This document shows positions 37,697 to 47,197 of a DNA stretch of 64,000 nt, in pieces (the stretch's first letter is position 1; each line of letters opens with the position of its first letter). Position numbers and translations under genes: made by a program. Origin of the DNA: Streptomyces sp. APSN-46.1 (GTDB lineage: Bacteria > Actinomycetota > Actinomycetes > Streptomycetales > Streptomycetaceae); assembly GCF_022815725.1 (NCBI RefSeq), contig NZ_JALGRF010000004.1:1-64000 (forward strand), given 5' to 3'. Below the pieces are notes generated by a model that saw only the letters and a list, made by a program, of their open reading frames with translations, was not told the origin of the DNA and made no database searches.

Positions 37697-38863
37697 GTGC
37701 AAGAGATCGCACACTGGAGAGCTCTAGCCGCGGGCCAACAGCCGGACTGGCCCGATCGGGCCGTACTGGAGGAGGTGCGCGGCACGCTCTCGGCCGCACC
37801 CGCCCTCGTCCGCGGCGAGGACGTACGCGCCCTGCGCGCGCTCCTCGCCCGGGCCGCCGCCGGTGAGATCCAGATCATCCAGAGCGGGGACTGCGCCGAG
37901 GACCCGGCCGAATCCACCCGGGGCCACGTGGCGCGCAAGGCCGCGCTCCTGGACTCGCTCGCGGCCGTCATGAAGTCCCGTTCGTTCAAGCCCGTCCTGC
38001 GCGTGGGCCGGCTCGCCGGCCAGTTCGGCAAGCCGCGCTCCAGCTCGACCGAGGTCGTCAACGGCGTCGAGCTCCCCTCGTACCGCGGCCACATGGTCAA
38101 CAGCCCCGAGCCCGACCCCGTACTGCGCCGCCCCGACCCCAACCGGCTGTACGAGGGCTACCTCGCCGCCCGTGACGTGATGGAGCTGCTGGGCTGGCAC
38201 GGCGACTCCCGCCGCAGCGCCGCCGAGGCCCCGGTGTGGACGAGCCACGAGGCCCTGCTCCTCGACTACGAGGGCCCGATGCTGCGCACCGAGCCCGACG
38301 GCAGCACCCTGCTGACGTCCACGCACTGGCCTTGGATCGGCGAGCGCACCCGTGAGCTCGAAGGAGCCCACGTCGCGTTCTTCGCCGAGCTGGCCAACCC
38401 GGTCGCCACGAAGGTCGGTCCGAAGACCACCCCGGAGCGGCTGCTGGCCCTGTGCGAGCGGCTCGACCCGAAGCGGGAGCCGGGCCGGCTGACGCTCATC
38501 TCCCGCATGGGCGCCGGCACCGCCGCCGAGCGGCTGCCGGAACTGGCCCGCGCGGTGAGCGACGCGGGACACCCCGTCGTCTGGATGTGCGACCCGATGC
38601 ACGGCAACACCGTGAGCGCGGGCGGCTACAAGACCCGGTTCACCGAAACCGTCATCCGCGAGGTCGAGGAATTCCAGGCCGCCGTCAACGACAACGGCGC
38701 AGTCGCGGCCGGTCTGCACCTGGAGACCACCCCCGACCCCGTCCACGAATGCGTCGCCAACGGGTCCCGGGTCGGCGAACTGGGCGAGAAGTACACCAGT
38801 TTCTGCGACCCCCGGCTCAACCCCGAGCAGGCGATCGAAGTCGCCTCCGCCTGGCGCGGCTGA
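37697..38863 (+). CDS. Type II DAHP synthase (PhzC/AroF-type)
   Basis: 388 residues from GTG 37,697, which has GGGAGG six bases upstream. It condenses phosphoenolpyruvate and erythrose-4-phosphate to DAHP, the first shikimate-pathway step. Seen: IIQSGDCAED, RVGRLAGQFGKPRS, SSTHWPWIGERT and WMCDPMHGNT, all typical of plant/actinobacterial type II enzymes. It is shorter than feedback-regulated mycobacterial enzymes (about 460 residues), lacking most of their N-terminal extension, as in phenazine-cluster PhzC. I infer reduced feedback inhibition, which suits a pathway-dedicated copy. First gene of the precursor operon. Confidence 0.93.
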   Translation: MQEIAHWRALAAGQQPDWPDRAVLEEVRGTLSAAPALVRGEDVRALRALLARAAAGEIQIIQSGDCAEDPAESTRGHVARKAALLDSLAAVMKSRSFKPVLRVGRLAGQFGKPRSSSTEVVNGVELPSYRGHMVNSPEPDPVLRRPDPNRLYEGYLAARDVMELLGWHGDSRRSAAEAPVWTSHEALLLDYEGPMLRTEPDGSTLLTSTHWPWIGERTRELEGAHVAFFAELANPVATKVGPKTTPERLLALCERLDPKREPGRLTLISRMGAGTAAERLPELARAVSDAGHPVVWMCDPMHGNTVSAGGYKTRFTETVIREVEEFQAAVNDNGAVAAGLHLETTPDPVHECVANGSRVGELGEKYTSFCDPRLNPEQAIEVASAWRG

Positions 38864-38923
38864 GAAGGCCGAGAAGCCCAGAAGCCGAGAAGGCCGAACA
38901 GGCCGAGAAGGAGTCCACCCATC

Positions 38924-39694
38924 ATGCAAGGAAAGACCGCTCTGGTCACCGGCGCCGCCGGTGGCATCGGAGAGGCCGTCGTGCGCGCGCTGGCATCCCG
39001 GGGGGTCCGGGTCGCAGCGGTCGACCTGAACGCCGAACGGCTGCGCGCGTCCGCCAAGGCCGCCGTCGAGGACGGGCTGCACGTCACGGCCTTCCCCGCC
39101 GACGTCACCCGCAGCTCCGAGGTCGACGAGGTGGTGGCCGAGATCGAATCGGAACTCGGCCCGATCGACTACCTCGTCAACGCGGCCGGCGTACTGCGCA
39201 TGGGTCAGGCCCGCACCCTCAGCGACGAGGAATGGGCCGTCACCTTCGCCGTCAACACCACCGGCGTCTTCTTCATGTCGCGCGCCGTGGTCAACCGCAT
39301 GGTGGCGCGCGGGAGCGGCGCGCTCGTGACCGTCGCCTCCAACGCCGCCGGCACGGCCCGCGCCGACATGTCCGCGTACGCCGCCTCCAAGGCCGCCGCG
39401 ACCATGTTCACCAAGTGCCTCGGACTGGAGATCGCCAAGTACGGCATCCGCGCCAACCTGGTGGCGCCGGGCTCCACCGACACCCCGATGCTGACCTCCA
39501 TGTGGGCGGACGAGTCCCACGCCCTGGTCTCCATCGACGGCAACCCCGAAACCTTCCGGGTGGGAATCCCGCTGGGCAAGCTGGCCCAGCCGCAGGACGT
39601 CGCCGACGCCGTCGTCTTCCTGCTCTCCGACGCGGCCTCGCACATCACGATGCACGACCTCACAGTGGACGGCGGTGCGGCGCTCGGTGTCTGA
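38924..39694 (+). CDS. EntA/DhbA-like SDR, probable dihydro-hydroxyanthranilate dehydrogenase
   Basis: 256 residues, classical short-chain dehydrogenase: [11 protein letters not shown] cofactor loop, NAAG, and the YAASK catalytic pair. Its closest functional type is 2,3-dihydro-2,3-dihydroxybenzoate dehydrogenase (EntA). Because its neighbours are PhzD- and PhzE-like, the likely substrate is trans-2,3-dihydro-3-hydroxyanthranilate, oxidised with NAD+ to 3-hydroxyanthranilate. ATG after GAAGGAG; the 60-bp gap before it is made of imperfect GCCGAGAAG repeats. It overlaps the next gene by 8 bp. Confidence 0.88.
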   Translation: MQGKTALVTGAAGGIGEAVVRALASRGVRVAAVDLNAERLRASAKAAVEDGLHVTAFPADVTRSSEVDEVVAEIESELGPIDYLVNAAGVLRMGQARTLSDEEWAVTFAVNTTGVFFMSRAVVNRMVARGSGALVTVASNAAGTARADMSAYAASKAAATMFTKCLGLEIAKYGIRANLVAPGSTDTPMLTSMWADESHALVSIDGNPETFRVGIPLGKLAQPQDVADAVVFLLSDAASHITMHDLTVDGGAALGV

Positions 39695-40385
39695 CTCCGA
39701 AACAGCTCCCAGGTACATTCCCGCGATCGACGCGTATCCCATGCCGGCCGACGGCGACCTGCCCCAAGGGCCGGCGCGCTGGACGATCGACCCGGACCGC
39801 GCGGTCCTGCTCCTGCACGACATGCAGAAGTTCTTCCTCGCCCCCTTCCCGGCGGGCGAGCAGCCCGTCACCGACCTGGTGGCCAACAGCGCGCTGCTGC
39901 GCGACCGCTGCGCCGCGCTCGGCATGCCCGTCGCGTACACGGCGCAGCCCGGCGGTATGACCCCGCGGCAGCGGGGCCTGCTCAAGGACTTCTGGGGCCC
40001 CGGCATGCGGCCGAGCCCCGAGCACCGCCAGGTCGTGGAACCGGTGGCACCCGCCGAAGACGACTGGGTGTTCACCAAGTGGCGCTACAGCGCCTTCCAC
40101 CACACCGACCTGCTGGAGCGCATGCGCGCCGCCGGCCGCGACCAGCTCGTCATCGTCGGCGTGTACGCGCACGTCGGCGTGCTGATGACCGCCGTGGACG
40201 CCTTCAGCCACGACATCCAGCCCTTCCTCGTCGGCGACGCCGTCGCCGACTTCACCTGGGCCGACCACCGCATGGCCCTGGAGTACGCGGCGGCCCGCTG
40301 CGCCACCCTCACCTCCACCAAGGCGCTGCTCGGCGCCCTCCCGGAACCCGGGACGGCCGCCGACGGCTCGAAGGAGCGGTCATGA
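39687..40385 (+). CDS. PhzD-like isochorismatase
   Basis: 232 residues from GTG 39,687 (GTG 39,675 is possible). Very similar in motifs to phenazine Phz[12 protein letters not shown] with the catalytic Asp, [30 protein letters not shown] with the catalytic Lys, and GVYAHVGVL, where the Cys of typical cysteine hydrolases is absent as in PhzD. Known reaction: hydrolysis of the enolpyruvyl group of 2-amino-2-deoxyisochorismate to give dihydro-3-hydroxyanthranilate. It lacks the aryl-carrier domain of EntB. The stop overlaps the next start (ATGA). Confidence 0.92.
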   Translation: MSDSETAPRYIPAIDAYPMPADGDLPQGPARWTIDPDRAVLLLHDMQKFFLAPFPAGEQPVTDLVANSALLRDRCAALGMPVAYTAQPGGMTPRQRGLLKDFWGPGMRPSPEHRQVVEPVAPAEDDWVFTKWRYSAFHHTDLLERMRAAGRDQLVIVGVYAHVGVLMTAVDAFSHDIQPFLVGDAVADFTWADHRMALEYAAARCATLTSTKALLGALPEPGTAADGSKERS

Positions 40386-42292
40386 CGGACGACCTGCTGG
40401 GCCGGGTGCTCGGCGAACGGCCCCCCGCCTTCGCGCTCGTGCACCGGCCCGAGACCACCGGGGCGGACGAGATCGACCTGTTCCTCGGCGAGATCGCCGA
40501 GGTCCGGACCCTGGCCGGCATCCCGCTCCCGGACCTCGCCGGCCCGGTCGGCGCGGCCGGCCGGGCGGACTCCGCCGGCGCCCGCCAGGAGGTGCTCGCC
40601 CTGGTGCCGTACCGGCAGATCGCCGAACGCGGCTACGAGGCGCCCGACGACGGGGCTCCGCTGCTCGCGATGACCATCGCCGAGCAGCGGAGGCTGCCGC
40701 TGGCCGAGGTGCTGTGGCGGATCCCGAACGCTCCCGTGCACCTGGCGGAGGGCGGCGCCTTCGACATCGACGACGGCGCCTACGCGGCGACCGTCCGCAA
40801 GGTCATCGCCGACGAGATCGGCACCGGCGCGGGCGCCAACTTCGTCATGAAGCGCTCCTTCGTCGCCGACATCTCCGACTACGACGTCGGCTCGGCGCTG
40901 CGGTTCTTCCGCCGCCTCCTGGAGCGGGAGCAGGGCGCGTACTGGACGTTCATCGTCCACACGGGCGACCGCACCCTCGTCGGCGCCTCCCCCGAGCGGC
41001 ACGTCAGCGTCAGCGAGGGCCGGGCCGTGATGAACCCCATCAGCGGCACCTACCGGTACCCCGCCTCCGGGCCCACCCTCTCCGGCGTCCTCGACTTCCT
41101 CGCCGACAGCAAGGAATGCGACGAGCTCTACATGGTCGTCGACGAGGAACTCAAGATGATGGCCCGGATCTGCGAGAGCGGCGGCCGCGTCGTCGGCCCG
41201 TACCTCAAGGAGATGGCCCGCCTCGCGCACACCGAGTACTTCATCGAGGGCCGCACCGACCGCGACCCGCGCGAGATCCTGCACGAGACGCTGTTTGCGC
41301 CGACCGTCACCGGCTCGCCGCTGGAGAGCGCCAGCCAGGTGATCAAGCGGTACGAGCCCCAGGGCCGCGGCTACTACAGCGGCGTCCTCGCCCTCATCGG
41401 CCAGGACGGGCGGGGGACGCGCACCCTGGACTCCGCGATCCTCATCCGCACCGCCGACATCGACGCCGGCGGCCGCATGAAGATCGGCGTCGGCGCCACC
41501 CTGGTCCGCAACTCCGACCCGCTCTCCGAGGTCGCCGAGACCCGCGCCAAGGCGGCGGGGCTGCTCGCGGTCCTCGGCGAGAGCGGCCCGGCCCGCTTCG
41601 CCGACCACCCCGGCGTACGCGAGGCCCTCGGCAGGCGCAACGAGAACATCTCCGCGTTCTGGCTGGCCGACGACGCCGACCGGGAGGCCCCGCTGCCCGA
41701 GCTCGTGGGCCGCGAGGTGCTCATCGTCGACGCCGAGGACACCTTCACCGCGATGATCGAGCACCTGCTGCGCTCCTTCGGCGCCGGGGTGACGGTCCGC
41801 CGGTTCGACGAGCCGTACGCCTTCGAGCCGTACGACCTCGTCGTCATGGGCCCCGGGCCGGGCGACCCGCGCGACGCCGCCCACCCGAAGATCGCGCACC
41901 TGCGCGAGGCCATCGACACCCTGCTCGCCCAGGAGCGGCCGTTCCTGGCCGTGTGCCTGAGCCACCAGATCCTCAGCGCGCGGCTCGGCCTCGACCTGGT
42001 CCGGCGCGAACACCCCAACCAGGGCGTGCAGCGCGAGATCGACCTCTTCGGGCGGCGGGAACGGGTCGGCTTCTACAACACGTTCGCCTCGCGCTGCGAC
42101 TGCGAGAAGGCCGACAGCGACATCGGCGTGATCGAGGTCAGCCGGGACCCGGAGAACGGCGAGGTGCACGCGCTGCGCGGCTGGGGCTTCCGCTCCATGC
42201 AGTTCCACCCGGAGGCGGTGCTCACCGAGGACGGCCCGCGGATCGTCGGGGAGGCCCTCACCGGCCTGCTCCGCGAGCGGTCGTCCCGGTGA
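40382..42292 (+). CDS. PhzE-like 2-amino-2-deoxyisochorismate synthase
   Basis: 636 residues, a fusion of a chorismate-binding domain (about 1-420; [32 protein letters not shown]) and a glutamine amidotransferase domain (about 440-636; nucleophile Cys in AVCLSHQIL, catalytic His-Glu in FHPEA). The order and size match PhzE and differ from split TrpE/TrpG. Known reaction: chorismate plus glutamine to 2-amino-2-deoxyisochorismate, without the lyase step to anthranilate. With PhzD-like and EntA-like neighbours the route leads to 3-hydroxyanthranilate. No phzF, phzB or phzG homologue is present, so phenazine formation is unlikely. Confidence 0.92.
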   Translation: MTDDLLGRVLGERPPAFALVHRPETTGADEIDLFLGEIAEVRTLAGIPLPDLAGPVGAAGRADSAGARQEVLALVPYRQIAERGYEAPDDGAPLLAMTIAEQRRLPLAEVLWRIPNAPVHLAEGGAFDIDDGAYAATVRKVIADEIGTGAGANFVMKRSFVADISDYDVGSALRFFRRLLEREQGAYWTFIVHTGDRTLVGASPERHVSVSEGRAVMNPISGTYRYPASGPTLSGVLDFLADSKECDELYMVVDEELKMMARICESGGRVVGPYLKEMARLAHTEYFIEGRTDRDPREILHETLFAPTVTGSPLESASQVIKRYEPQGRGYYSGVLALIGQDGRGTRTLDSAILIRTADIDAGGRMKIGVGATLVRNSDPLSEVAETRAKAAGLLAVLGESGPARFADHPGVREALGRRNENISAFWLADDADREAPLPELVGREVLIVDAEDTFTAMIEHLLRSFGAGVTVRRFDEPYAFEPYDLVVMGPGPGDPRDAAHPKIAHLREAIDTLLAQERPFLAVCLSHQILSARLGLDLVRREHPNQGVQREIDLFGRRERVGFYNTFASRCDCEKADSDIGVIEVSRDPENGEVHALRGWGFRSMQFHPEAVLTEDGPRIVGEALTGLLRERSSR

Positions 42293-42639
42293 AGGCCGCG
42301 GTCGTGTGGTGGGAACTGGCCGGGTCGGGCCAGACCATCGCCTCGCTGCGCGCGTTCCTCCGGGACGAGGCCGTCGACCGGTTCGCCGGGATCGAGGGCC
42401 TGCGCCTGAAGTTCTGGATCTCCGACCCGGAGACCGAGCGGTGGGGCGCGGTGCTCCTGTGGGAGTCCGCCGAAGCCGCCGCCGCTCCCCTGCCCGCCCG
42501 CGCGGCGGAACTCATCGGCCGCCCTCCCGCACACCGCACCCTGTTCGACGTGGAAGCCACGGTGGAGGGCGTCTTCTCCCTCCCCACCCTCTCCGGCCAA
42601 GGCCTGGCCCTCACCCCACCCACCCCGAACAAACCCTGA
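42289..42639 (+). CDS. Small YdhR/ABM-like alpha-beta barrel protein
   Basis: 116 residues from a GTG overlapping the synthase stop. The pattern EGLRLKFWISDPETERWGA, then LLWES, resembles the dimeric alpha/beta-barrel YdhR-like and antibiotic-biosynthesis-monooxygenase families. Such proteins range from cofactor-free oxygenases to isomerases and binding proteins. Its tight coupling inside the operon argues for a role in handling the aminophenol product or an intermediate. The last 20 residues are Pro/Thr-rich and probably disordered. The family call is tentative. Confidence 0.65.
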   Translation: MKAAVVWWELAGSGQTIASLRAFLRDEAVDRFAGIEGLRLKFWISDPETERWGAVLLWESAEAAAAPLPARAAELIGRPPAHRTLFDVEATVEGVFSLPTLSGQGLALTPPTPNKP

Positions 42640-42697
42640 TCCGCCCCCCTCCCGCCTTCTTCCGCCCCACCGATCCCACCAAGGAGCACGCAGCGCC

Positions 42698-44083
42698 GTG
42701 CGTACCCCCATCGCCCCGCTGACCGCCCGGGTCCCCGGCTCCAAGAGCATCACCAACCGTGCCCTGCTGCTGGCCGCCGCGGCCGCCGGAGTCACCCGGC
42801 TGCGGGCACCCCTGGTCAGCGACGACACCCTCGCCTTCCGCACCGCGCTCACCGGCCTCGGCATCCGCATCACCGACGCCGGCGACACCTGGGAGATCAC
42901 CGGCACCGGCCACGGCCCCGCCACCGGCACCGCCACCGGCACCGGCCCTGCAACCGGCACCGGCACCGCCGCCGACGCTGACGCGGACGCCACCAGCCAC
43001 GGCCCCGCCACCGCCGCCGGCACCGTGTGGTGCGCCGACGCCGGGACCGCCGCGCGCTTTCTGCCGCCCTTCGCCGCCGCCGGCCGCGGCCGGTTCGTCT
43101 TCGACGGCACCGACCAGCTCCGGGCCCGCCCGCTGCGCCCCCTCGCCGAGGCCCTCCGTACGCTCGGCGCCGAGGTGGCCACCGGCCCCGACGGCGGCCT
43201 GCCGCTGACCGTCACCGCCAGCGGCCTGGCCGGCGGCGACATCACCCTCGACTCCTCCTTCAGCAGCCAGTACCTCACCGGACTGCTGCTGTCGGCCCCG
43301 CTGATGACCGCACCGCTGACCGTACGCGCGCGGAGCCTGGTCAGCCGCCCGTACATCGACATGACCCTCGCGCTGATGCACCACTTCGGGGCCCGCGCCG
43401 AGGACCACGGCGACGGCACGATCACGGTGCTGCCCGGCGGCTACACCGCCGCGGACCTGCCCATCGAGCCCGACGCCTCCACCGCCTCCTACTTCTTCGC
43501 GGCGGCCGCCGTGACCGGCCGGAGCGTCACCGTGCCCGGCCTCGGCAGCGCCAGCTCCCAGGGCGACCTCGGCTTCGTCGAGGTCCTGCGCCGCACCGGC
43601 GCCCACGTGGAGATCACCGAGTCCGCGACCACCGTCACCGGCCGCCCCGACGGCAGCCTGACCGGCGGGTTCGACGTCGACATGGGCAACATCTCCGACA
43701 CCTTCATGACGCTCGCCGCCATCGCCCCGCTCGCCGACGGCCCGATCACCGTCCACGGCATCGGCCACGCCCGGCTCAAGGAGTCCGACCGGATCGAGGC
43801 TGTCGCCCGCAACCTGCGCGCCCTCGGCATCCACACCGAGGAGGGCCCGGACCGGATCACCATCCACCCCGGCACCCCGAAGCCTGCGCAGATCGCCTGC
43901 TACCGCGACCACCGGATCGCGATGGCCTTCTCCGTCCTCGGCCTGCGCACCGGCGGCATCACCCTCGACGACCCGTCCTGCGTCAGCAAGACCTTCCCCG
44001 GCTTCCACGACGAACTGCGCCGGCTCTTCCCCGGCGCCGCGACCTCACACGCAACCTCACCCGCGACCTCACAAGGGATCTGA
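42698..44083 (+). CDS. aroA: EPSP synthase, pathway-dedicated copy
   Basis: 461 residues from GTG 42,698 with AAGGAG upstream. It transfers enolpyruvate from phosphoenolpyruvate to shikimate-3-phosphate. Seen: PGSKSITNRAL (active-site Lys), ADAGTAARF (the Gly-rich loop linked to glyphosate response), SSFSSQYLTGLLL, LKESDR and DHRIAMAF. Unusual: about 35 residues of Gly/Thr/Ala/Asp low-complexity sequence are inserted just before ADAGTAARF (about residues 70-107), and the C-terminus ends in a Thr/Ser/Ala repeat. A second EPSP synthase inside a cluster would increase chorismate supply. Confidence 0.93.
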   Translation: MRTPIAPLTARVPGSKSITNRALLLAAAAAGVTRLRAPLVSDDTLAFRTALTGLGIRITDAGDTWEITGTGHGPATGTATGTGPATGTGTAADADADATSHGPATAAGTVWCADAGTAARFLPPFAAAGRGRFVFDGTDQLRARPLRPLAEALRTLGAEVATGPDGGLPLTVTASGLAGGDITLDSSFSSQYLTGLLLSAPLMTAPLTVRARSLVSRPYIDMTLALMHHFGARAEDHGDGTITVLPGGYTAADLPIEPDASTASYFFAAAAVTGRSVTVPGLGSASSQGDLGFVEVLRRTGAHVEITESATTVTGRPDGSLTGGFDVDMGNISDTFMTLAAIAPLADGPITVHGIGHARLKESDRIEAVARNLRALGIHTEEGPDRITIHPGTPKPAQIACYRDHRIAMAFSVLGLRTGGITLDDPSCVSKTFPGFHDELRRLFPGAATSHATSPATSQGI

Positions 44084-44089
44084 ACCACG

Positions 44090-45295
44090 ATGGCGGACAT
44101 ACTCATCGCCGGTGGCGGCATCGGCGGACTCGCCGCGGCGCTCGGCATCGCCGACCGCGGCCACCGGGTGACCGTCCTGGAACGCCGGGACGGCTTCACG
44201 GAACTCGGCGCGGGCATCCAGCTCGGCCCCAACGCCTTCCACGCCCTCGACCTGCTCGGCGTGGGCGCTCAGGTCCGCGCCCGGGCCGTCTACATCGACG
44301 AACTGCGCTTCATGGACGGCACCACGGACGAGCGGATCGCCTCCATGCCGCTGACCGGCGACTACCGGGCCCGCTTCGGCAACCCGTACGCCGTCGTCCA
44401 GCGCTCCGACGTGTACGAACCGCTGCTGGCGGGCTGCCGCGCCCACCCGCTGGTCGAGCTGCGCGGCAACAGCCCGGTCCTCGCGTACGAGAACGCCGGC
44501 CACGGCCCGGTCGGGGTGACGGCCGTCCTCGCCGGCGGTGAGCGGATCACCGGTGACGCCCTCATCGGCGCCGACGGCATCCGCTCGGCCGTACGCCGCC
44601 AGCTGGTCGGCGACGGGGACCCGCGGGTCTCCGGGCACACCATCTACCGCTCGGTGATCCCCATGGAGCTGGTGCCGGAGGAACTGCGGTGGAACACCGT
44701 GACCCTGTGGGCCGGCCCCAAGTGGCACTTCGTCCACTACCCGATCGGCGGCGGCGCCCACCTGAACCTGGCCGCGACCCGCGACGACGCCGCGCGGGAG
44801 GCCGTCGTCGGCGAGCCGACCCCGCGCGAGCACGTGCTGAACGAGTTCCCGGAGCTGGGCGACATCGCCCGGCGGCTGCTGGAACTCGGCCGGGACTGGA
44901 AGGCCTGGGTGCTGTGCGACCGCGACCCGGTCGGCGTGTGGACGGACGGGCGCGTCGCGCTCCTCGGCGACGCCGCGCACCCGATGCTCCAGTACGCGGC
45001 GCAGGGCGCCTGCCAGGCCCTGGAGGACGCGGTGGTCATCGCCGACGCGCTGGACTGCCCCGCGGACGACTTCGTGCAGCGCCTGGAGAAGTACAGCGCG
45101 GAGCGCCGCGAGCGCACCGCCGAGACCCAGCTGGTCGCCCGCGAGATGGGACGTCGGCTCTTCCACCCGGCGGGCGAGGGCGCGCGCGAACGCAACGCGA
45201 TGCTGTCCGCTCTCTCGGCCGAGGACATGTACGACAAGGTCGCCTGGCTCCACGGCGAACGGCTTCGCGGCAAGGAGAGTGCAGAAAAGTGCTGA
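44090..45295 (+). CDS. FAD-dependent aromatic hydroxylase
   Basis: 401 residues, group A flavoprotein monooxygenase. Seen: the [11 protein letters not shown] dinucleotide motif, the DG motif [10 protein letters not shown], and the FAD ribityl motif [21 protein letters not shown]. This last motif resembles salicylate hydroxylases and 3-hydroxybenzoate 6-hydroxylases. In this operon the substrate is probably 3-hydroxyanthranilate or a close derivative, hydroxylated para to the phenol or with loss of the carboxylate; the two cannot be separated from sequence. It starts 6 bp after the EPSP synthase stop and overlaps the next gene by 7 bp. Confidence 0.88.
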   Translation: MADILIAGGGIGGLAAALGIADRGHRVTVLERRDGFTELGAGIQLGPNAFHALDLLGVGAQVRARAVYIDELRFMDGTTDERIASMPLTGDYRARFGNPYAVVQRSDVYEPLLAGCRAHPLVELRGNSPVLAYENAGHGPVGVTAVLAGGERITGDALIGADGIRSAVRRQLVGDGDPRVSGHTIYRSVIPMELVPEELRWNTVTLWAGPKWHFVHYPIGGGAHLNLAATRDDAAREAVVGEPTPREHVLNEFPELGDIARRLLELGRDWKAWVLCDRDPVGVWTDGRVALLGDAAHPMLQYAAQGACQALEDAVVIADALDCPADDFVQRLEKYSAERRERTAETQLVAREMGRRLFHPAGEGARERNAMLSALSAEDMYDKVAWLHGERLRGKESAEKC

Positions 45296-46476
45296 GCAGG
45301 TTGCGTTGGCTGACCGCCGGAGAGTCGCACGGACCCGCGCTGGTGGCGACGCTGGAGGGCCTTCCCGCCGGTGTCCCGGTCACCACCGAACTGGTGGCCG
45401 ACCACCTGGCGCGGCGCCGGCTCGGCTATGGCCGCGGTGCCCGGATGAAGTTCGAGCAGGACGAGGTCACCTTCCTCGGGGGTGTCCGGCACGGCCTGTC
45501 GCTGGGATCGCCCGTCGCGGTGATGGTCGGCAACAGTGAGTGGCCGAAGTGGGAGAAGGTCATGTCGGCCGATCCTGTCGATCCCTCGGAGCTGAAGGAG
45601 ACCGGCCGCAACACGCCGCTGACGCGCCCGCGTCCCGGTCACGCCGACCTCGCGGGGATGCAGAAGTACGGCTTCGACGAGGCCCGCCCGATCCTGGAGC
45701 GCGCCAGCGCCCGCGAGACCGCCGCCCGGGTCGCCCTCGGCGCCGTCGCCCGCTCCTTCCTGAAGGAGGTCGCGGGCATCGAGATCGTCTCGCACGTGGT
45801 CGAACTGGCCGCGGCCAAGGCCCCGTACGGGGTGTACCCGACCCCCGCCGACGTCGAGAAGCTGGATGCCGACCCGGTGCGCTGCCTCGACGCCGATGCC
45901 AGTAAGGCGATGGTCGCGGAGATCGACCAGGCGCACAAGGACGGCGACACCCTGGGCGGCGTGGTCGAGGTCCTGGCCTACGGGGTGCCCGTCGGGCTGG
46001 GCTCGCACGTGCACTGGGACCGGCGTCTGGACGCGCGTCTCGCCGCCGCGCTGATGGGCATTCAGGCGATCAAGGGTGTGGAGGTCGGTGACGGTTTCGA
46101 CCTGGCCCGGGTGCCGGGCTCGAAGGCGCACGACGAGATCGTGGCCACCGACGAGGGCATCCGGCGTACCTCGGGCCGTTCCGGCGGTACCGAAGGCGGG
46201 CTCACCACGGGTGAACTGCTGCGTGTGCGGGCGGCGATGAAGCCCATCGCGACGGTCCCGAAGGCGCTGGCCACGGTGGACGTGGCCACCGGCGAGGCGG
46301 CCGTCGCGCACCACCAGCGTTCGGACGTGTGCGCCGTTCCGGCCGCCGGCATCGTGGCCGAGGCGATGGTCGCGCTGGTCCTCGCGGACGCCGTCGTCGA
46401 GAAGTTCGGCGGCGACTCGGTCCCCGAGACCCGCCGCAACGTCCGCTCCTACCTCGACCACCTGAGCATCCGGTGA
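45289..46476 (+). CDS. aroC: Chorismate synthase, pathway-dedicated copy
   Basis: 395 residues from GTG 45,289 with AAGGAG about 12 bases upstream. Signatures: GESHGPALV at the start, RPGHADLAG in the middle, [13 protein letters not shown] and [10 protein letters not shown] near the end. It converts EPSP to chorismate with reduced FMN. It is last in the operon and is followed by a hairpin. Since Streptomyces has a housekeeping aroC elsewhere, this is probably a second copy that directs chorismate to the PhzE-like enzyme. Confidence 0.95.
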   Translation: MLSRLRWLTAGESHGPALVATLEGLPAGVPVTTELVADHLARRRLGYGRGARMKFEQDEVTFLGGVRHGLSLGSPVAVMVGNSEWPKWEKVMSADPVDPSELKETGRNTPLTRPRPGHADLAGMQKYGFDEARPILERASARETAARVALGAVARSFLKEVAGIEIVSHVVELAAAKAPYGVYPTPADVEKLDADPVRCLDADASKAMVAEIDQAHKDGDTLGGVVEVLAYGVPVGLGSHVHWDRRLDARLAAALMGIQAIKGVEVGDGFDLARVPGSKAHDEIVATDEGIRRTSGRSGGTEGGLTTGELLRVRAAMKPIATVPKALATVDVATGEAAVAHHQRSDVCAVPAAGIVAEAMVALVLADAVVEKFGGDSVPETRRNVRSYLDHLSIR

Positions 46477-46502
46477 GGTGACGGGGTGACGGGGTGACGG
46501 AA

Positions 46503-46542
46503 CGGGCCGGGCCGGGTGCCGGGGGGCATCCGGGCCGGCCCG
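46503..46542. terminator. Bidirectional hairpin between convergent genes
   Basis: Arms CGGGCCGG (46,503) and CCGGCCCG (46,535) with an inner pairing GGGTGCC/GGCATCC make a long GC-rich stem between the chorismate synthase stop and the convergent SHOCT gene. It is likely to serve both strands. Confidence 0.6.
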
Positions 46543-46548
46543 CGCCGT

Positions 46549-46962
46549 TCAGGCGAGCAGCTTCCGCTTGGCCTGCTGGTACTCCTCCTCGCTGAGCTCA
46601 CCCCGCGCCTTCAGCTCCGAGAGCCGCACCAGGTCGTCCGCGGTGCCCTTGCCGGCGCCCTGGGCCGTCTCCCGGACGTAGGCGCTGAAGGCCTCCTGCT
46701 GCTCCTGGGCGTGCTTGATCTCCCGCTTGCCCATGTCCCGGCCCCGGACGCACACGTAGATCAGCACGCCGAGGAACGGGATCACCATGACGAACAGCAG
46801 CCACAGGGCCTTGATCCAGCCGTTCATCTCGTGGTCCCGGAAGATGTCGATGATGATCCGGAACAGAAGGACCAGCCAGAACACCCAGAGGAAGATCCAC
46901 ATCACGGTCCAGAACGCCCCCAGTACGGGGTAGTCGTAGGCCAGATAGACAGAACCATCCAT
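46549..46962 (-). CDS. Small membrane protein with SHOCT domain
   Basis: 137 residues from ATG 46,962 (GGAGAG upstream). Two hydrophobic segments (about 14-38 and 50-70) are followed by a cytoplasmic tail with a helical stretch and a C-terminal SHOCT motif (DLVRLSELKARGELSEEEY). The N-terminus resembles the phospholipase D N-terminal-type membrane hairpin common in actinobacteria. Function unknown; SHOCT domains are thought to mediate oligomerisation. It is a typical core gene and marks the right edge of the biosynthetic region. Confidence 0.85.
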   Translation of the reverse strand: MDGSVYLAYDYPVLGAFWTVMWIFLWVFWLVLLFRIIIDIFRDHEMNGWIKALWLLFVMVIPFLGVLIYVCVRGRDMGKREIKHAQEQQEAFSAYVRETAQGAGKGTADDLVRLSELKARGELSEEEYQQAKRKLLA

Positions 46963-47197
46963 CGTCGCTCTCCTGCCGCTCGTTGCCACGTTCGGGCGTC
47001 GGCCGACTGGATCACCATGGCAGCGGGCCCCCAAGATCGCCACCGGGGGCGACTGCCCGCACAGGCCCGCGCACGGAACGCGGCCGGGTACGGCCCGGCC
47101 CGGCCGGGTATATCTCCCTGGACAGGTCAACTGGACAGCTCGACGACGGCCCCGGCCGGCCCCGGCCCGGGACCATCCGTCGGAGGAGCGCAGAGCG

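Noticed and set aside
38864..38923. GCCGAGAAG repeats between DAHP synthase and SDR genes, considered as a CRISPR or operator
   Set aside because: Repeats are short, imperfect and without spacers; most likely slippage in an intercistronic gap.
37697..46476. Phenazine biosynthesis cluster
   Set aside because: PhzC-, PhzD- and PhzE-like enzymes are present, but no PhzF, PhzA/B or PhzG; an EntA-like dehydrogenase replaces them, pointing to 3-hydroxyanthranilate.
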